This document shows, one piece after another, positions 26,634 through 34,152 of a DNA stretch of 64,000 nucleotides (positions are counted from its first letter, which is position 1; the number at the start of each line of letters is the position of its first letter). This stretch comes from Streptomyces hyaluromycini (GTDB lineage Bacteria; Actinomycetota; Actinomycetes; Streptomycetales; Streptomycetaceae): contig NZ_BCFL01000023.1 of NCBI RefSeq assembly GCF_002217755.1, forward strand, positions 347,247-411,246, read 5' to 3'. A program made the translations under genes and the position numbers. The notes beneath the pieces are model-generated. The model was not told the DNA's origin and did no database searches. It worked only from the letters and a program-made list of their open reading frames with translations.

Positions 26634-27221
26634 ATGCGCAGCGTGACCTGTTCGATGGGTGTCTCACTCGACGGTTACATCGTCGGGCCGGACGGCGACT
26701 TCGGCTGGGCGGCGCCCGACGACGAGGTGTTCCGCTTCGTCACCGACGAGATCCGGCAGGTCGGCGTCCACCTGCTGGGACGGCGGCTGTACGAGACGAT
26801 GCTGTACTGGGAGACCGCCGACCAGGATCCGTCGCTCGACGACTCGATGCTCACGTGGGCCGCGCTCTGGAAGGCGCTCCCGAAGGTGGTGTTCTCCACC
26901 ACGCTGTCTGCAGTGCAGGGCGGCAATACCCGCCTGGCCGCCGGCGGTCTGGCGGCGGAGATCGAGCGGTTGCGGGCGGAGCCCGGTGAGGGCGACATCG
27001 CTCTCGGCGGCCCGACCCTCGCCGCCGAGGCGGCCGCGTCCGGTCTGATCGACGAGTACCGGATCAGGGTCCACCCGGTACTCGTCGGCGGCGGCATTCC
27101 GTTCTTTCCCCGGAGCGGGCGCCGGGTGGATCTCGAACTCGTCGAGACCCGCACCTTCGGCTCGCGAGTCGTCTGGCTCCGCTACCGCGTGACCGGCCCC
27201 CTTGACTCTCAAGTCGCTTGA
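26634..27221 (+). CDS. RibD C-terminal/dihydrofolate reductase-like protein
   Basis: A 195-aa protein of the RibD C-terminal domain family, related in fold to dihydrofolate reductase. MRSVTCSMGVSLDGYIVGPDGDFGW is the N-terminal nucleotide-binding strand and loop. LGGPTLAAEAAASGLIDEYR and VHPVLVGGGIPFF form the C-terminal half. Members reduce pterin-like or other small substrates with NADPH, but most actinobacterial copies are uncharacterised. Its last codons overlap the operator of the next gene, a MerR regulator on the same strand, so the two may form one redox- or drug-responsive unit. Confidence 0.8.
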   Translation: MRSVTCSMGVSLDGYIVGPDGDFGWAAPDDEVFRFVTDEIRQVGVHLLGRRLYETMLYWETADQDPSLDDSMLTWAALWKALPKVVFSTTLSAVQGGNTRLAAGGLAAEIERLRAEPGEGDIALGGPTLAAEAAASGLIDEYRIRVHPVLVGGGIPFFPRSGRRVDLELVETRTFGSRVVWLRYRVTGPLDSQVA

Positions 27222-27231
27222 GATCCCATAG
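27202..27231 (+). promoter_or_regulatory. MerR-type promoter/operator
   Basis: TTGACT (27202-27207) as -35, CATAGT (27226-27231) as -10 with an 18-bp spacer. Filling the spacer is the dyad CTCAAG (27208-27213) TCG CTTGAG (27217-27222). A dyad inside an over-long spacer is the hallmark of MerR-controlled promoters. The predicted transcript start coincides with GTG 27240. Confidence 0.65.
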
Positions 27232-27239
27232 TGGCGGCT

Positions 27240-28226
27240 GTGAACGAGCTCTACTCCTTCGGGGACGTCGCCCGCCGCACCGGTCTGAGCGTGAGCGCGA
27301 TCAGGTTCTACGCCGACGAGGGCGTCGTCGCGCCCACCGGCCTCACCGACGGCGGCTCCCGGCTGTACGACGTGCACGCCATCGCCCGGCTCGAACTCGT
27401 GCGCACCCTGCGTGACCTGGGCGCCGGCCTGGACGACATCCGCCGGGTGCTGGCCGCGGAGACCACCCTGCACGACCTGGCCGTCACGCATCTGCGGCTG
27501 GTCGAGGACCAGTTACGGCAGTTCCGGGCGCGTCGTACCGTGCTGCGGACGATCGTGCGGCAGCACACCACGACAGAGCAGGTGAGCCTGATGCGCAAGC
27601 TCGTGTCGATGTCCGACGACGACCGCGACCGGCTCGTCGACCGGTTCTGGGACTTCGTCACCGACGGCCTGGACGTCCATCCCGGCTATGTCGAGCGGCT
27701 GTACGGCCTGCGGCCGCACCTGCCCGAGGAGCCGTCCACCGAGCAGTTGGAGGCCTGGATCGAACTCGCCGAGATCGTGCAGGACGAGGAGTTCCGCACC
27801 GCACTGCGGGACTTCTTCCACCGCACCTTCGGCACCGAGCAGGGCAGGCTGATGGCGTCACCGGAGATGATGGCCCGCATCGAGCGGCATCGGACGCTTG
27901 TCCTGGAGGCACGGGCCTCCCAGCAGGCCGGCGTGCCCGCCGACTCACCGCAGGCCCGGGACATCGCCGAGCGGGTGGCCGCCGACTCGGCCGAGTTGGT
28001 CGCCGCCATGACAGGGGAGCACGACGTCGGCAGGGCCCGGCGCAGCATCGTCGAGTTCGACGGGAACGGCAAGGCGGCGCAGCGGCTGGCCGCGGTGACC
28101 GGTCTGAAGCTGCTGACCAGGTACCAGTCCCTGGTGGCAACGGTCAACGGCACGCCCGCGCCGGACCCGGAGCGGGCGGCGGCAATCCGCGAGTGGATGG
28201 CCGCCGCCCTGCGCCGGGGCGCGTAG
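27240..28226 (+). CDS. MerR-family transcriptional regulator
   Basis: A 328-aa regulator. Residues about 4-70 are the MerR winged helix (SFGDVARRTGLSVSAIRFYA, then DVHAIARLELVRTLRDLGAG), followed by a coiled dimerisation helix near 85-115. The long C-terminal half is helical and resembles a TipAS-like or uncharacterised effector domain, with no metal-binding cysteines, so a drug or small-molecule signal is more likely than a metal. GTG 27240 is preferred because the promoter predicts a leaderless transcript starting there; GTG 27231 is the alternative and would overlap the -10. It probably regulates itself. Confidence 0.82.
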   Translation: MNELYSFGDVARRTGLSVSAIRFYADEGVVAPTGLTDGGSRLYDVHAIARLELVRTLRDLGAGLDDIRRVLAAETTLHDLAVTHLRLVEDQLRQFRARRTVLRTIVRQHTTTEQVSLMRKLVSMSDDDRDRLVDRFWDFVTDGLDVHPGYVERLYGLRPHLPEEPSTEQLEAWIELAEIVQDEEFRTALRDFFHRTFGTEQGRLMASPEMMARIERHRTLVLEARASQQAGVPADSPQARDIAERVAADSAELVAAMTGEHDVGRARRSIVEFDGNGKAAQRLAAVTGLKLLTRYQSLVATVNGTPAPDPERAAAIREWMAAALRRGA

Positions 28227-28232
28227 TCGGTC

Positions 28233-30113
28233 TCAGGGGGTGTAGACCGCCGGCCGAGGTGCGGTCGGCATCCCGTCGCCGATGAAGAAGCTCGGGTGGG
28301 GAGGCTGGTTGTAGGCGGTGTTCTGCCAGGCCAGGGCGGTGCGGTACTGGGTGTCGTGGAGCAGGGTCGTGATCTTCGTACTGGTCTCGTACGGGGTGGA
28401 GTAGATCCGCAGGGCCGTGTTGTCCGTCGTCGGCCAGACGACCTCTTCGCGCCAGTCGCCGAGGATGTCTCCGGCGAGCGACGGGGTGGCCTTGGTGCCG
28501 TTGTCGGAGTGGACGTCGGCGGCGGTGAGGAGGCGGGTGTCGGCGGAGGGGCCGTACTTGTCGATGTGGGTGTCGTCGAGGAGTTCGCGGACCGGGTCGC
28601 CGTCCCACCAGGCGAGGAAGTTGGTGCTGGAGGGCTTGCGGCTCGCGACCACCGTGCCCTGCGGGTTGCGGACCCCGTCCGCGTGCGAGGACCAGGACTC
28701 GGCGCCCGCGCTGCCCGCCCAGATGTCGCCCGCGACGCCCCGGCCGTTGTCGCCGTCGGGGTCGGTCGACCAGAGGATCTCGCCGGTCTTCGCGTCGGCC
28801 ATCCAGGAGGACGGCTTGGAGCTGTCCTCGTCGACCTTGAACTCCTCCAGTCCGGGCCGGGCGGGGTCGAGGTCGCCGACATGCATCGCGTCGCCGTGGC
28901 CGTTCTTCGTCGTCCAGAGGCCCGAGCCGTTGTCGTCGACGGCCATCGAGCCGTACACGATCTCGTCCCTGCCGTCGCCGTCGACGTCGGCGATCGACAG
29001 CTGGTGGTCGCCCTGGCCGTCGTAGCCCTTGCCGGTGTTGGTGGAGGAGTTGGTGTCGAAGGTCCAGCGGCGGGTGAAGGCGCCGTTCCGCCAGTCCCAC
29101 GCGGCGATGACGGTGCGGGTGTAGTAGCCCCGCGCCTCGATCAACGAAGGCCGGGCACCGTCCAGATACGCCGTGCCGGCCAGGAACCGGTCGACGCGGT
29201 TGCCGTAGGAGTCGCCCCACGACGACACGGTGCCGCGGGCCGGGACGTAGTCGACGGTGCTCATCGCCCTGCCGGTCTGGCCGTTGAACATGGTCAGGTA
29301 CTCCGGGCCGGACAGGACGTAGCCGCTGGAGTTGCGGTAGTCGGCGGTCGCGCTGCCGATGACCGTGCCGGTGCCGTCGACCGTGCCGTCCGCCGTCTTC
29401 GTGGCGACCTCGGCCTTGCCGTCGCCGTCGTAGTCGTACACCTGGAACTGGGTGTAGTGCGCGCCGGAGCGGATGTTGCGGCCCAGGTCGATGCGCCACA
29501 GGCGGGTGCCGTCGAGCTTGATGCCGTCGAGGATCGTGTCGCCGGTGTAGCCGGACTGGGAGTTGTCCTTGGCGTTCGTCGGCTGCCACTTGAGGACGAA
29601 GTCCAGCTGGCCGTCGCCGTCGAGGTCGCCGACCGAGGCGTCGTTCGCCTCGTAGGTGTAGGCGACGCCGTCGGGGGTGGTGCCGCCCGCGGGCGGGGTG
29701 ATCGGGACGTCCTTGTAGCCGGTGCGGAACTGGATCGCATGGACGGAGTCGGCCTGTTCGACGCCGCCCACGATCGCGCGGACCGTGTAGTCGGCCTGGG
29801 CGGGGGCACCGGAGTGGAAGTAGTCCGTGGCGCCGGTGATCGGGGTGGAGTTGACCTTCGTACCGGCGCGGTAGACGTTGAAGGAGACGTCGTCGGGGTC
29901 GGTGCCGAGCCAGCGCCAGCTGACCAGGTTCCCGGCGTCGGTGTGAACGCTGACCACGCCCCGGTCGAGAGCTTCGACCTGCCGGGCGGTGGCCGCTGCG
30001 GCGGTGGTGGGAGAGAGAGCGGTGAGGCCGGCGGCGATCAGGGCCGCGATCGCGGTGACCGCCGGGAGGAGGGCGCGGCGTCTGCGGTGTGGGTGCGGGT
30101 GCGGGTGCTGCAC
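28233..30113 (-). CDS. Secreted PL11 rhamnogalacturonan lyase
   Basis: A 626-aa exported lyase that cleaves the rhamnogalacturonan-I backbone by beta-elimination. Residues 1-41 are a signal peptide with a His/Arg-rich start. The mature chain has an N-terminal FnIII-like sheet (VSVHTDAGNLVSWRWLGTDP) and an eight-bladed propeller. Calcium-binding DxDxDG loops appear in DLDGDGQLDF, DYDGDGKAEV and DVDGDGRDEI. The family ending GDWREEVVWPTTDNTALRIY is present. GTG 30113 has CTGGAGG upstream. Its products are substrates for GH105 at 10.8-12.0 kb. No CBM is attached. Confidence 0.92.
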   Translation of the reverse strand: MQHPHPHPHRRRRALLPAVTAIAALIAAGLTALSPTTAAAATARQVEALDRGVVSVHTDAGNLVSWRWLGTDPDDVSFNVYRAGTKVNSTPITGATDYFHSGAPAQADYTVRAIVGGVEQADSVHAIQFRTGYKDVPITPPAGGTTPDGVAYTYEANDASVGDLDGDGQLDFVLKWQPTNAKDNSQSGYTGDTILDGIKLDGTRLWRIDLGRNIRSGAHYTQFQVYDYDGDGKAEVATKTADGTVDGTGTVIGSATADYRNSSGYVLSGPEYLTMFNGQTGRAMSTVDYVPARGTVSSWGDSYGNRVDRFLAGTAYLDGARPSLIEARGYYTRTVIAAWDWRNGAFTRRWTFDTNSSTNTGKGYDGQGDHQLSIADVDGDGRDEIVYGSMAVDDNGSGLWTTKNGHGDAMHVGDLDPARPGLEEFKVDEDSSKPSSWMADAKTGEILWSTDPDGDNGRGVAGDIWAGSAGAESWSSHADGVRNPQGTVVASRKPSSTNFLAWWDGDPVRELLDDTHIDKYGPSADTRLLTAADVHSDNGTKATPSLAGDILGDWREEVVWPTTDNTALRIYSTPYETSTKITTLLHDTQYRTALAWQNTAYNQPPHPSFFIGDGMPTAPRPAVYTP

Positions 30114-30233
30114 GGGACGAACCTCCAGAGCATGCGGACGGGGTTCCGCACACTCCGTCGCCGCCGATCGCCGTCTCGTTGCCGTTGCTTTGCGCCAACT
30201 TGGCGTTTCTTCCGGCCGGTTCGGCGCGCAGTC

Positions 30234-31019
30234 TCAGTCGGCCACCGGTTTCCGGTACGCCCGTACGCCGAAGCGGGGATCGGGCCTGCGGCGGTCCTGG
30301 TCGGGCAGGGCCGCCAAGCGCTCGGCGAACCCCTCGACGCGGGGATCATCGGGCGGGAGCATCGTGAACCAGCCGCGCCGCAGGTCGGCGAGGGTGGAGC
30401 GGGGGCTGCGGCCCTGGCCTACGCCGGTGAAGGCAGCCTCTCCGGCGGGCAGCAGGCCGCTCGCCAGGGCGTACGCGCTCACGTCCGCGGCGGCGTCGGA
30501 CGCCGGGCGGCGCGGGCGGGCGGCGAGGACGGCGTCGATGTCGCTGCCGACGTCGTGCGCGGCGGCCTTGTCGACGGTGGTGACGTACACCCCGCCGGGC
30601 CGCAGCACCCGCGCGCACTCGGCGACGATGGTACGGACCTCGGTGGTGTCCGCGACGAGGTGGAGCAGCCAGACGGTCGTGACGGCGTCGAACGTGGCGT
30701 CGGCGAAGGGGAGTCGACGGCTGTCGGCCAGCAGGACCGATCCCGGCAGCCGGGCCGCCGCCATCCGCGCCATGCCGGGTGCGCGGTCCGCGCCGGTGAC
30801 CCGGAGCGCGGGGCGGGCGGCGGCGAGCCGGCGGGTGACGATGCCGGTACCGCAGGCGAGGTCGAGGAGTCGGGTGGGGCGGGCGGGGCTTTCGGTGCTG
30901 CCAGGACCGTGGCTGCCGTCGGGTATCAGGGTGAGGACGGCGTCGGCGGACGCCTCGGCGCGGGCCTCGCCGCCGCGTGTCGCGTCGTAGGCGCCGGCTT
31001 CCTTGTCGTAGTCGAGCAC
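30234..31019 (-). CDS. Class I SAM-dependent methyltransferase
   Basis: A 261-aa methyltransferase of the UbiE/Methyltransf_11 type. Motif I is RLLDLACGTGIVTRRLAAA, motif II VTGADRAPGM, motif III around FDAVTTVWLLHLV, and post-motif RVLRPGGVYVTTVDKA. The start GTG 31019 is inferred because it precedes LDYDKEAGAYDATRGG, the usual N-terminal substrate helix; there is no strong ribosome site. It lies only 5 bp after the stop of the pterin dehydratase gene, so translational coupling is likely. Substrate unknown. Confidence 0.82.
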   Translation of the reverse strand: MLDYDKEAGAYDATRGGEARAEASADAVLTLIPDGSHGPGSTESPARPTRLLDLACGTGIVTRRLAAARPALRVTGADRAPGMARMAAARLPGSVLLADSRRLPFADATFDAVTTVWLLHLVADTTEVRTIVAECARVLRPGGVYVTTVDKAAAHDVGSDIDAVLAARPRRPASDAAADVSAYALASGLLPAGEAAFTGVGQGRSPRSTLADLRRGWFTMLPPDDPRVEGFAERLAALPDQDRRRPDPRFGVRAYRKPVAD

Positions 31020-31024
31020 ATGGC

Positions 31025-31330
31025 TCAGTGTGCGCCGTGGCCTGGGGCGATGTCCTCCACCCTGTGGGCGAGTTCGAAGTCCTTGGCGGTGACGGCGCCG
31101 CCCACGCTGTGGGTGTTCACGGTGAGGGTGACGGTGTGATACCCGAGGGTGAGGTCGGAGTGGTGGTCGAGTTCGTCCTGGATGTGGGCGATGTGCACGA
31201 CCAGGGCGACGGCGGCGAAGTGCGAGTCGAGGCGGTAGGCGCGGGCGAGCCGGTCGCCGTCCAGCGCCCAGCCGGGAAGCTCGGCCAGCCGGTCCTCGAT
31301 CTCCTTCTGCGACAGCGGTGCGACGGCCAT
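31025..31330 (-). CDS. 4a-hydroxytetrahydrobiopterin dehydratase (PCD/DCoH)
   Basis: A 101-aa pterin-4a-carbinolamine dehydratase, which regenerates the pterin cofactor after aromatic amino-acid hydroxylation. The family signature is in HIAHIQDELDHHSDLTLGYH, with the active-site histidines, and then VTLTVNTHSVGG. LPGWALDGDRLARAY forms the N-terminal strand. Length equals the usual 95-110 aa. ATG 31330 follows GGAAGGAAG. No aromatic hydroxylase lies in the window, so the physiological partner is not visible. It is followed closely by a methyltransferase. Confidence 0.9.
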   Translation of the reverse strand: MAVAPLSQKEIEDRLAELPGWALDGDRLARAYRLDSHFAAVALVVHIAHIQDELDHHSDLTLGYHTVTLTVNTHSVGGAVTAKDFELAHRVEDIAPGHGAH

Positions 31331-31460
31331 GGTGTGGCTTCCTTCCCGGTGACCAGCGAGTTGCGTACGTGCGGTCAGCCTGCCATGAACAGGCCTTCCG
31401 GCAGGGATTCCGGGCGGCGAGGACGGTCGCGTGTCCGGGGCCTCGGCTACGGTCGTCGGC

Positions 31461-32291
31461 ATGACCCTTGCCGCGCCCGGTCCCGCCGCCACCCCGACCG
31501 CCCCCGACGGCAAGGGCGCCGGCCCGCTGCTGCGCGCGTGGCGGGAGCGGCGGCGGGTGAGCCAGCTGGAGCTGGCACTGCGTGCCGACTCCTCGGCCCG
31601 GCACATCAGCTTCGTCGAGACGGGCCGGGCGCGGCCGAGCGAGGAGATGGTGCTGCGGCTGGCAGAGCACCTGGACGTGCCGGTGCGGGAGCGCAACGCG
31701 CTGCTGCTGGCGGCCGGTTACGCCCCGCACTACCCGGAGACCCCGCTGGACGACCCGGCGCTGGACGCGTTGCGCGACGGCATGGAGCGGCTGATCCAGG
31801 GCTACGAGCCGTATCCGGCGCTGGTCGTGGACGCCACGTACACGGTGGTCGCGGCCAACCGGGGTATCGCGATGCTCCTGGAGGGCGTGCCCGAGTCGCT
31901 GCTCGCGCCCGCCCCGAACGCGATGCGGCTGACCCTGCACCCGGACGGGCTGGCACCGCGCATCCGCAACCTGCGCGAGTGGCGCGGGCATCTGCTGGCG
32001 CAGATGGAACGCCAGATCGCCCTGCGCCGCTCGGCGGCGCTGCGGGAGTTGTACGAGGAGGTCGCCGCCTATCCGGCGCCGGCCGGCCTGGGCGACAGTG
32101 AGCCCGCGGAGCCCGCTGCGTACTTCGCGCTGCCGATGCGGATCGAGCACGCGGGGCGGGTGCTGTCGTTCGTGTCGTCGATCTCGACGTTCAACACGCC
32201 GATGGACGTGACGGTCGCCGAGCTGGCCATCGAGACGTTTCTGCCCGCGGATCCGGCGACCGCCAAGTACCTGAACTCGTTGGTAAGTTGA
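31461..32291 (+). CDS. XRE-family regulator with MmyB-like ligand domain
   Basis: A 276-aa transcription factor. Residues about 20-80 hold a Cro/C1-type helix-turn-helix (LLRAWRERRRVSQLELALRA, then HISFVETGRARPS). Residues about 95-270 match the MmyB-like PAS-related sensor (YPALVVDATYTVVAANRG, LSFVSSISTFNTPMDVTVAE). Such proteins usually control an adjacent short-chain dehydrogenase or oxidoreductase; here the neighbour on the left is the pterin dehydratase, divergently transcribed. ATG 31461 is the first start before the HTH. In known relatives the ligand is fatty-acid-like. Confidence 0.85.
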   Translation: MTLAAPGPAATPTAPDGKGAGPLLRAWRERRRVSQLELALRADSSARHISFVETGRARPSEEMVLRLAEHLDVPVRERNALLLAAGYAPHYPETPLDDPALDALRDGMERLIQGYEPYPALVVDATYTVVAANRGIAMLLEGVPESLLAPAPNAMRLTLHPDGLAPRIRNLREWRGHLLAQMERQIALRRSAALRELYEEVAAYPAPAGLGDSEPAEPAAYFALPMRIEHAGRVLSFVSSISTFNTPMDVTVAELAIETFLPADPATAKYLNSLVS

Positions 32292-32377
32292 CGTAAGCAG
32301 TTCTCTCGACCAGGTGTGCGACGCGGCATCGCATGGCACACTGCTCCCCGTACTTGTGCACGTAGGGGAGGCGTGGC

Positions 32378-33241
32378 GTGAGTGAGCGGCGTGCTGCGCC
32401 CACAGTCGGGCAGGTCGTGCTCGGCAAGCGGCTCCAGGAGCTGCGCGAGGCGGCCGGCCTGGGCCGGGACGAGGCTGCGCGGGTCCTGCGGGTGGCACAG
32501 GCGACCGTGCGGCGGATGGAAATGGCCGAGGTCGCGCTGAAGATCCCGTACATCCAGGTGCTGCTGGAGACGTACGGAGTGGCCGAGGAGGAGCAGGCCG
32601 CGTTCGTGCGGCTGGCCGAGGAGGCCAACCAGCCGGGCTGGTGGCAGCGGTTCCACGACGTGCTGCCGGACTGGTTCAGCCTGTACGTGAGCCTGGAGGG
32701 CGCCGCCCGGGTCATCCGCTCCTACGAGCCCCACTTTTTTCCGGGCCTGTTGCAGACCGAGGCGTACGCGCGGGCCGTGATGGAGGCCGGGACGATAGGC
32801 CACAGCGACCCCACGGCCGTCGAGCGGCATGTGGCGCTGCGCATGACCCGGCAGCGGCTGCTGGAGCAGGGCGATCCGCCCCACCTGTGGGTGATCATGG
32901 ACGAGACGGTGCTGCGGCGCCCGGTGAGCATCCACTGCGAGGTGATGCGCGACCAGGTCGACAAGCTCCTCGCCTACATCGAGCGGGACCGGATAACCCT
33001 CCAGCTCGCCGAGTTCGCGAGCGGCCCGCACCCGGGGACGTACGCGCCGTTCACCCTGTTCCGGTTCGCCGAGCCGGAGCTGCCCGACATGGTCTTCACC
33101 GAGTATCTGACCGGCGCCCTCTACCTGGACTCCCGTGACGAGGTCGGGGCGCATCTGGAGGTCCTGGACCACATGACGGCCCGGGCGGCCTCGGCGCAGC
33201 GGACCGAGGAACTGCTGCGCGAGTACCGCGACAAGATCTGA
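32378..33241 (+). CDS. XRE-family regulator with DUF5753 (Scr1-type) domain
   Basis: A 287-aa regulator of the BldB/WhiJ-associated type. Residues about 15-70 are an HTH (LGKRLQELREAAGLGRDEAA) and about 100-280 the DUF5753 domain, including VIRSYEPHFFPGLLQTEAYA and the tail HMTARAASAQRTEELLREYR. GTG 32378 has GGGGAGG upstream. These regulators typically sit beside a small DUF397 gene and work as a toxin-antitoxin-like pair. No DUF397 gene follows here; instead a methyltransferase starts 17 bp downstream, which suggests an operon. Confidence 0.87.
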   Translation: MSERRAAPTVGQVVLGKRLQELREAAGLGRDEAARVLRVAQATVRRMEMAEVALKIPYIQVLLETYGVAEEEQAAFVRLAEEANQPGWWQRFHDVLPDWFSLYVSLEGAARVIRSYEPHFFPGLLQTEAYARAVMEAGTIGHSDPTAVERHVALRMTRQRLLEQGDPPHLWVIMDETVLRRPVSIHCEVMRDQVDKLLAYIERDRITLQLAEFASGPHPGTYAPFTLFRFAEPELPDMVFTEYLTGALYLDSRDEVGAHLEVLDHMTARAASAQRTEELLREYRDKI

Positions 33242-33258
33242 TCCGAGGAGCACAGACT

Positions 33259-34074
33259 GTGACCGCACCCGAGCCCGCCCCGACCTCGATCGACACGAGC
33301 CGGCCGCACCCGGCACGGGTGTACGACTGGTGGCTGGGCGGCAAGGACAACTACCCGGTGGACGAGGAGCTGGCCCGGCGGATCCTGGCCGTGGACGGCA
33401 CCGTGCTGCGCGGGGCGCGTGCCAACCGCCGGTTCATGCAGCGGGCCGTGCGCACCGTCGCCGAGTCCGGCACCCGCCAGTTCCTGGACATCGGTACGGG
33501 CATCCCGACCGAGCCGAACCTGCACCAGGTGGCGCAGGGCGTGGCAGCGGAGTCGAAGGTGGTGTACGCGGACAACGACCCGATCGTGCTGCGCCACGCG
33601 GAGGCGCTGCTGCGGGGCACCGAAGAGGGCAGCACCGCGTATGTGCACGCCGACGTCCGGGACGTCGACACCCTGCTGGCGCGGGCCGCCGAGACCCTGG
33701 ACTTCAAGGAGCCCGTCTCGCTGTCGCTGGTGGCGCTGACCCACTACCTCGACGACGACCCGGACGGCGACGACGTGTACGGCCTGCTGCGCAGGTACGT
33801 CGATGCGCTCGCCCCGGGCAGCCATCTGATCCTGTCCCAGGTCACCCCGGATCTCAGCCCGGAAGCCATAGAGCAGGCGGCCGCGAACTTCCGGCGCAGC
33901 GGGACGCCCTTCCACCCGCGTGGGCTGCCCGAGTTCTACCGCTTCTTCGACGGCCTGGAGCTGCTCGGCCCCGGGGTGATCCCGGTCTCCGGCTGGCGTC
34001 CGGAGCCGGTGGACGTGGCCGTCCAGGCGGAGGGCATCGTGCCGGTGTACGGCGGTGTCGCCCGCAAGCTCTGA
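33259..34074 (+). CDS. SAM-dependent methyltransferase, Methyltransf_19 type
   Basis: A 271-aa protein of the actinobacterial family with the N-terminal signature RPHPARVYDWWLGGKDNYPV and the SAM-binding motif QFLDIGTGIPTEPNLHQVAQ. It continues VVYADNDPIVLRHAEALL and the C-terminal GWRPEPVDVAVQAEG. This family (S-adenosylmethionine-dependent, formerly a DUF) is abundant in Streptomyces and frequently encoded next to DUF5753 regulators, as here. GTG 33259 follows GGAGCAC. Target molecules are not known. Confidence 0.87.
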   Translation: MTAPEPAPTSIDTSRPHPARVYDWWLGGKDNYPVDEELARRILAVDGTVLRGARANRRFMQRAVRTVAESGTRQFLDIGTGIPTEPNLHQVAQGVAAESKVVYADNDPIVLRHAEALLRGTEEGSTAYVHADVRDVDTLLARAAETLDFKEPVSLSLVALTHYLDDDPDGDDVYGLLRRYVDALAPGSHLILSQVTPDLSPEAIEQAAANFRRSGTPFHPRGLPEFYRFFDGLELLGPGVIPVSGWRPEPVDVAVQAEGIVPVYGGVARKL

Positions 34075-34152
34075 CCCGTCCGGGCGCCCTGAACAGGTGC
34101 GTTCCCGTGCCCGCCCCTAGCGTCGAAGCAAAGGGTGAGCGAGGGAGCGGAC

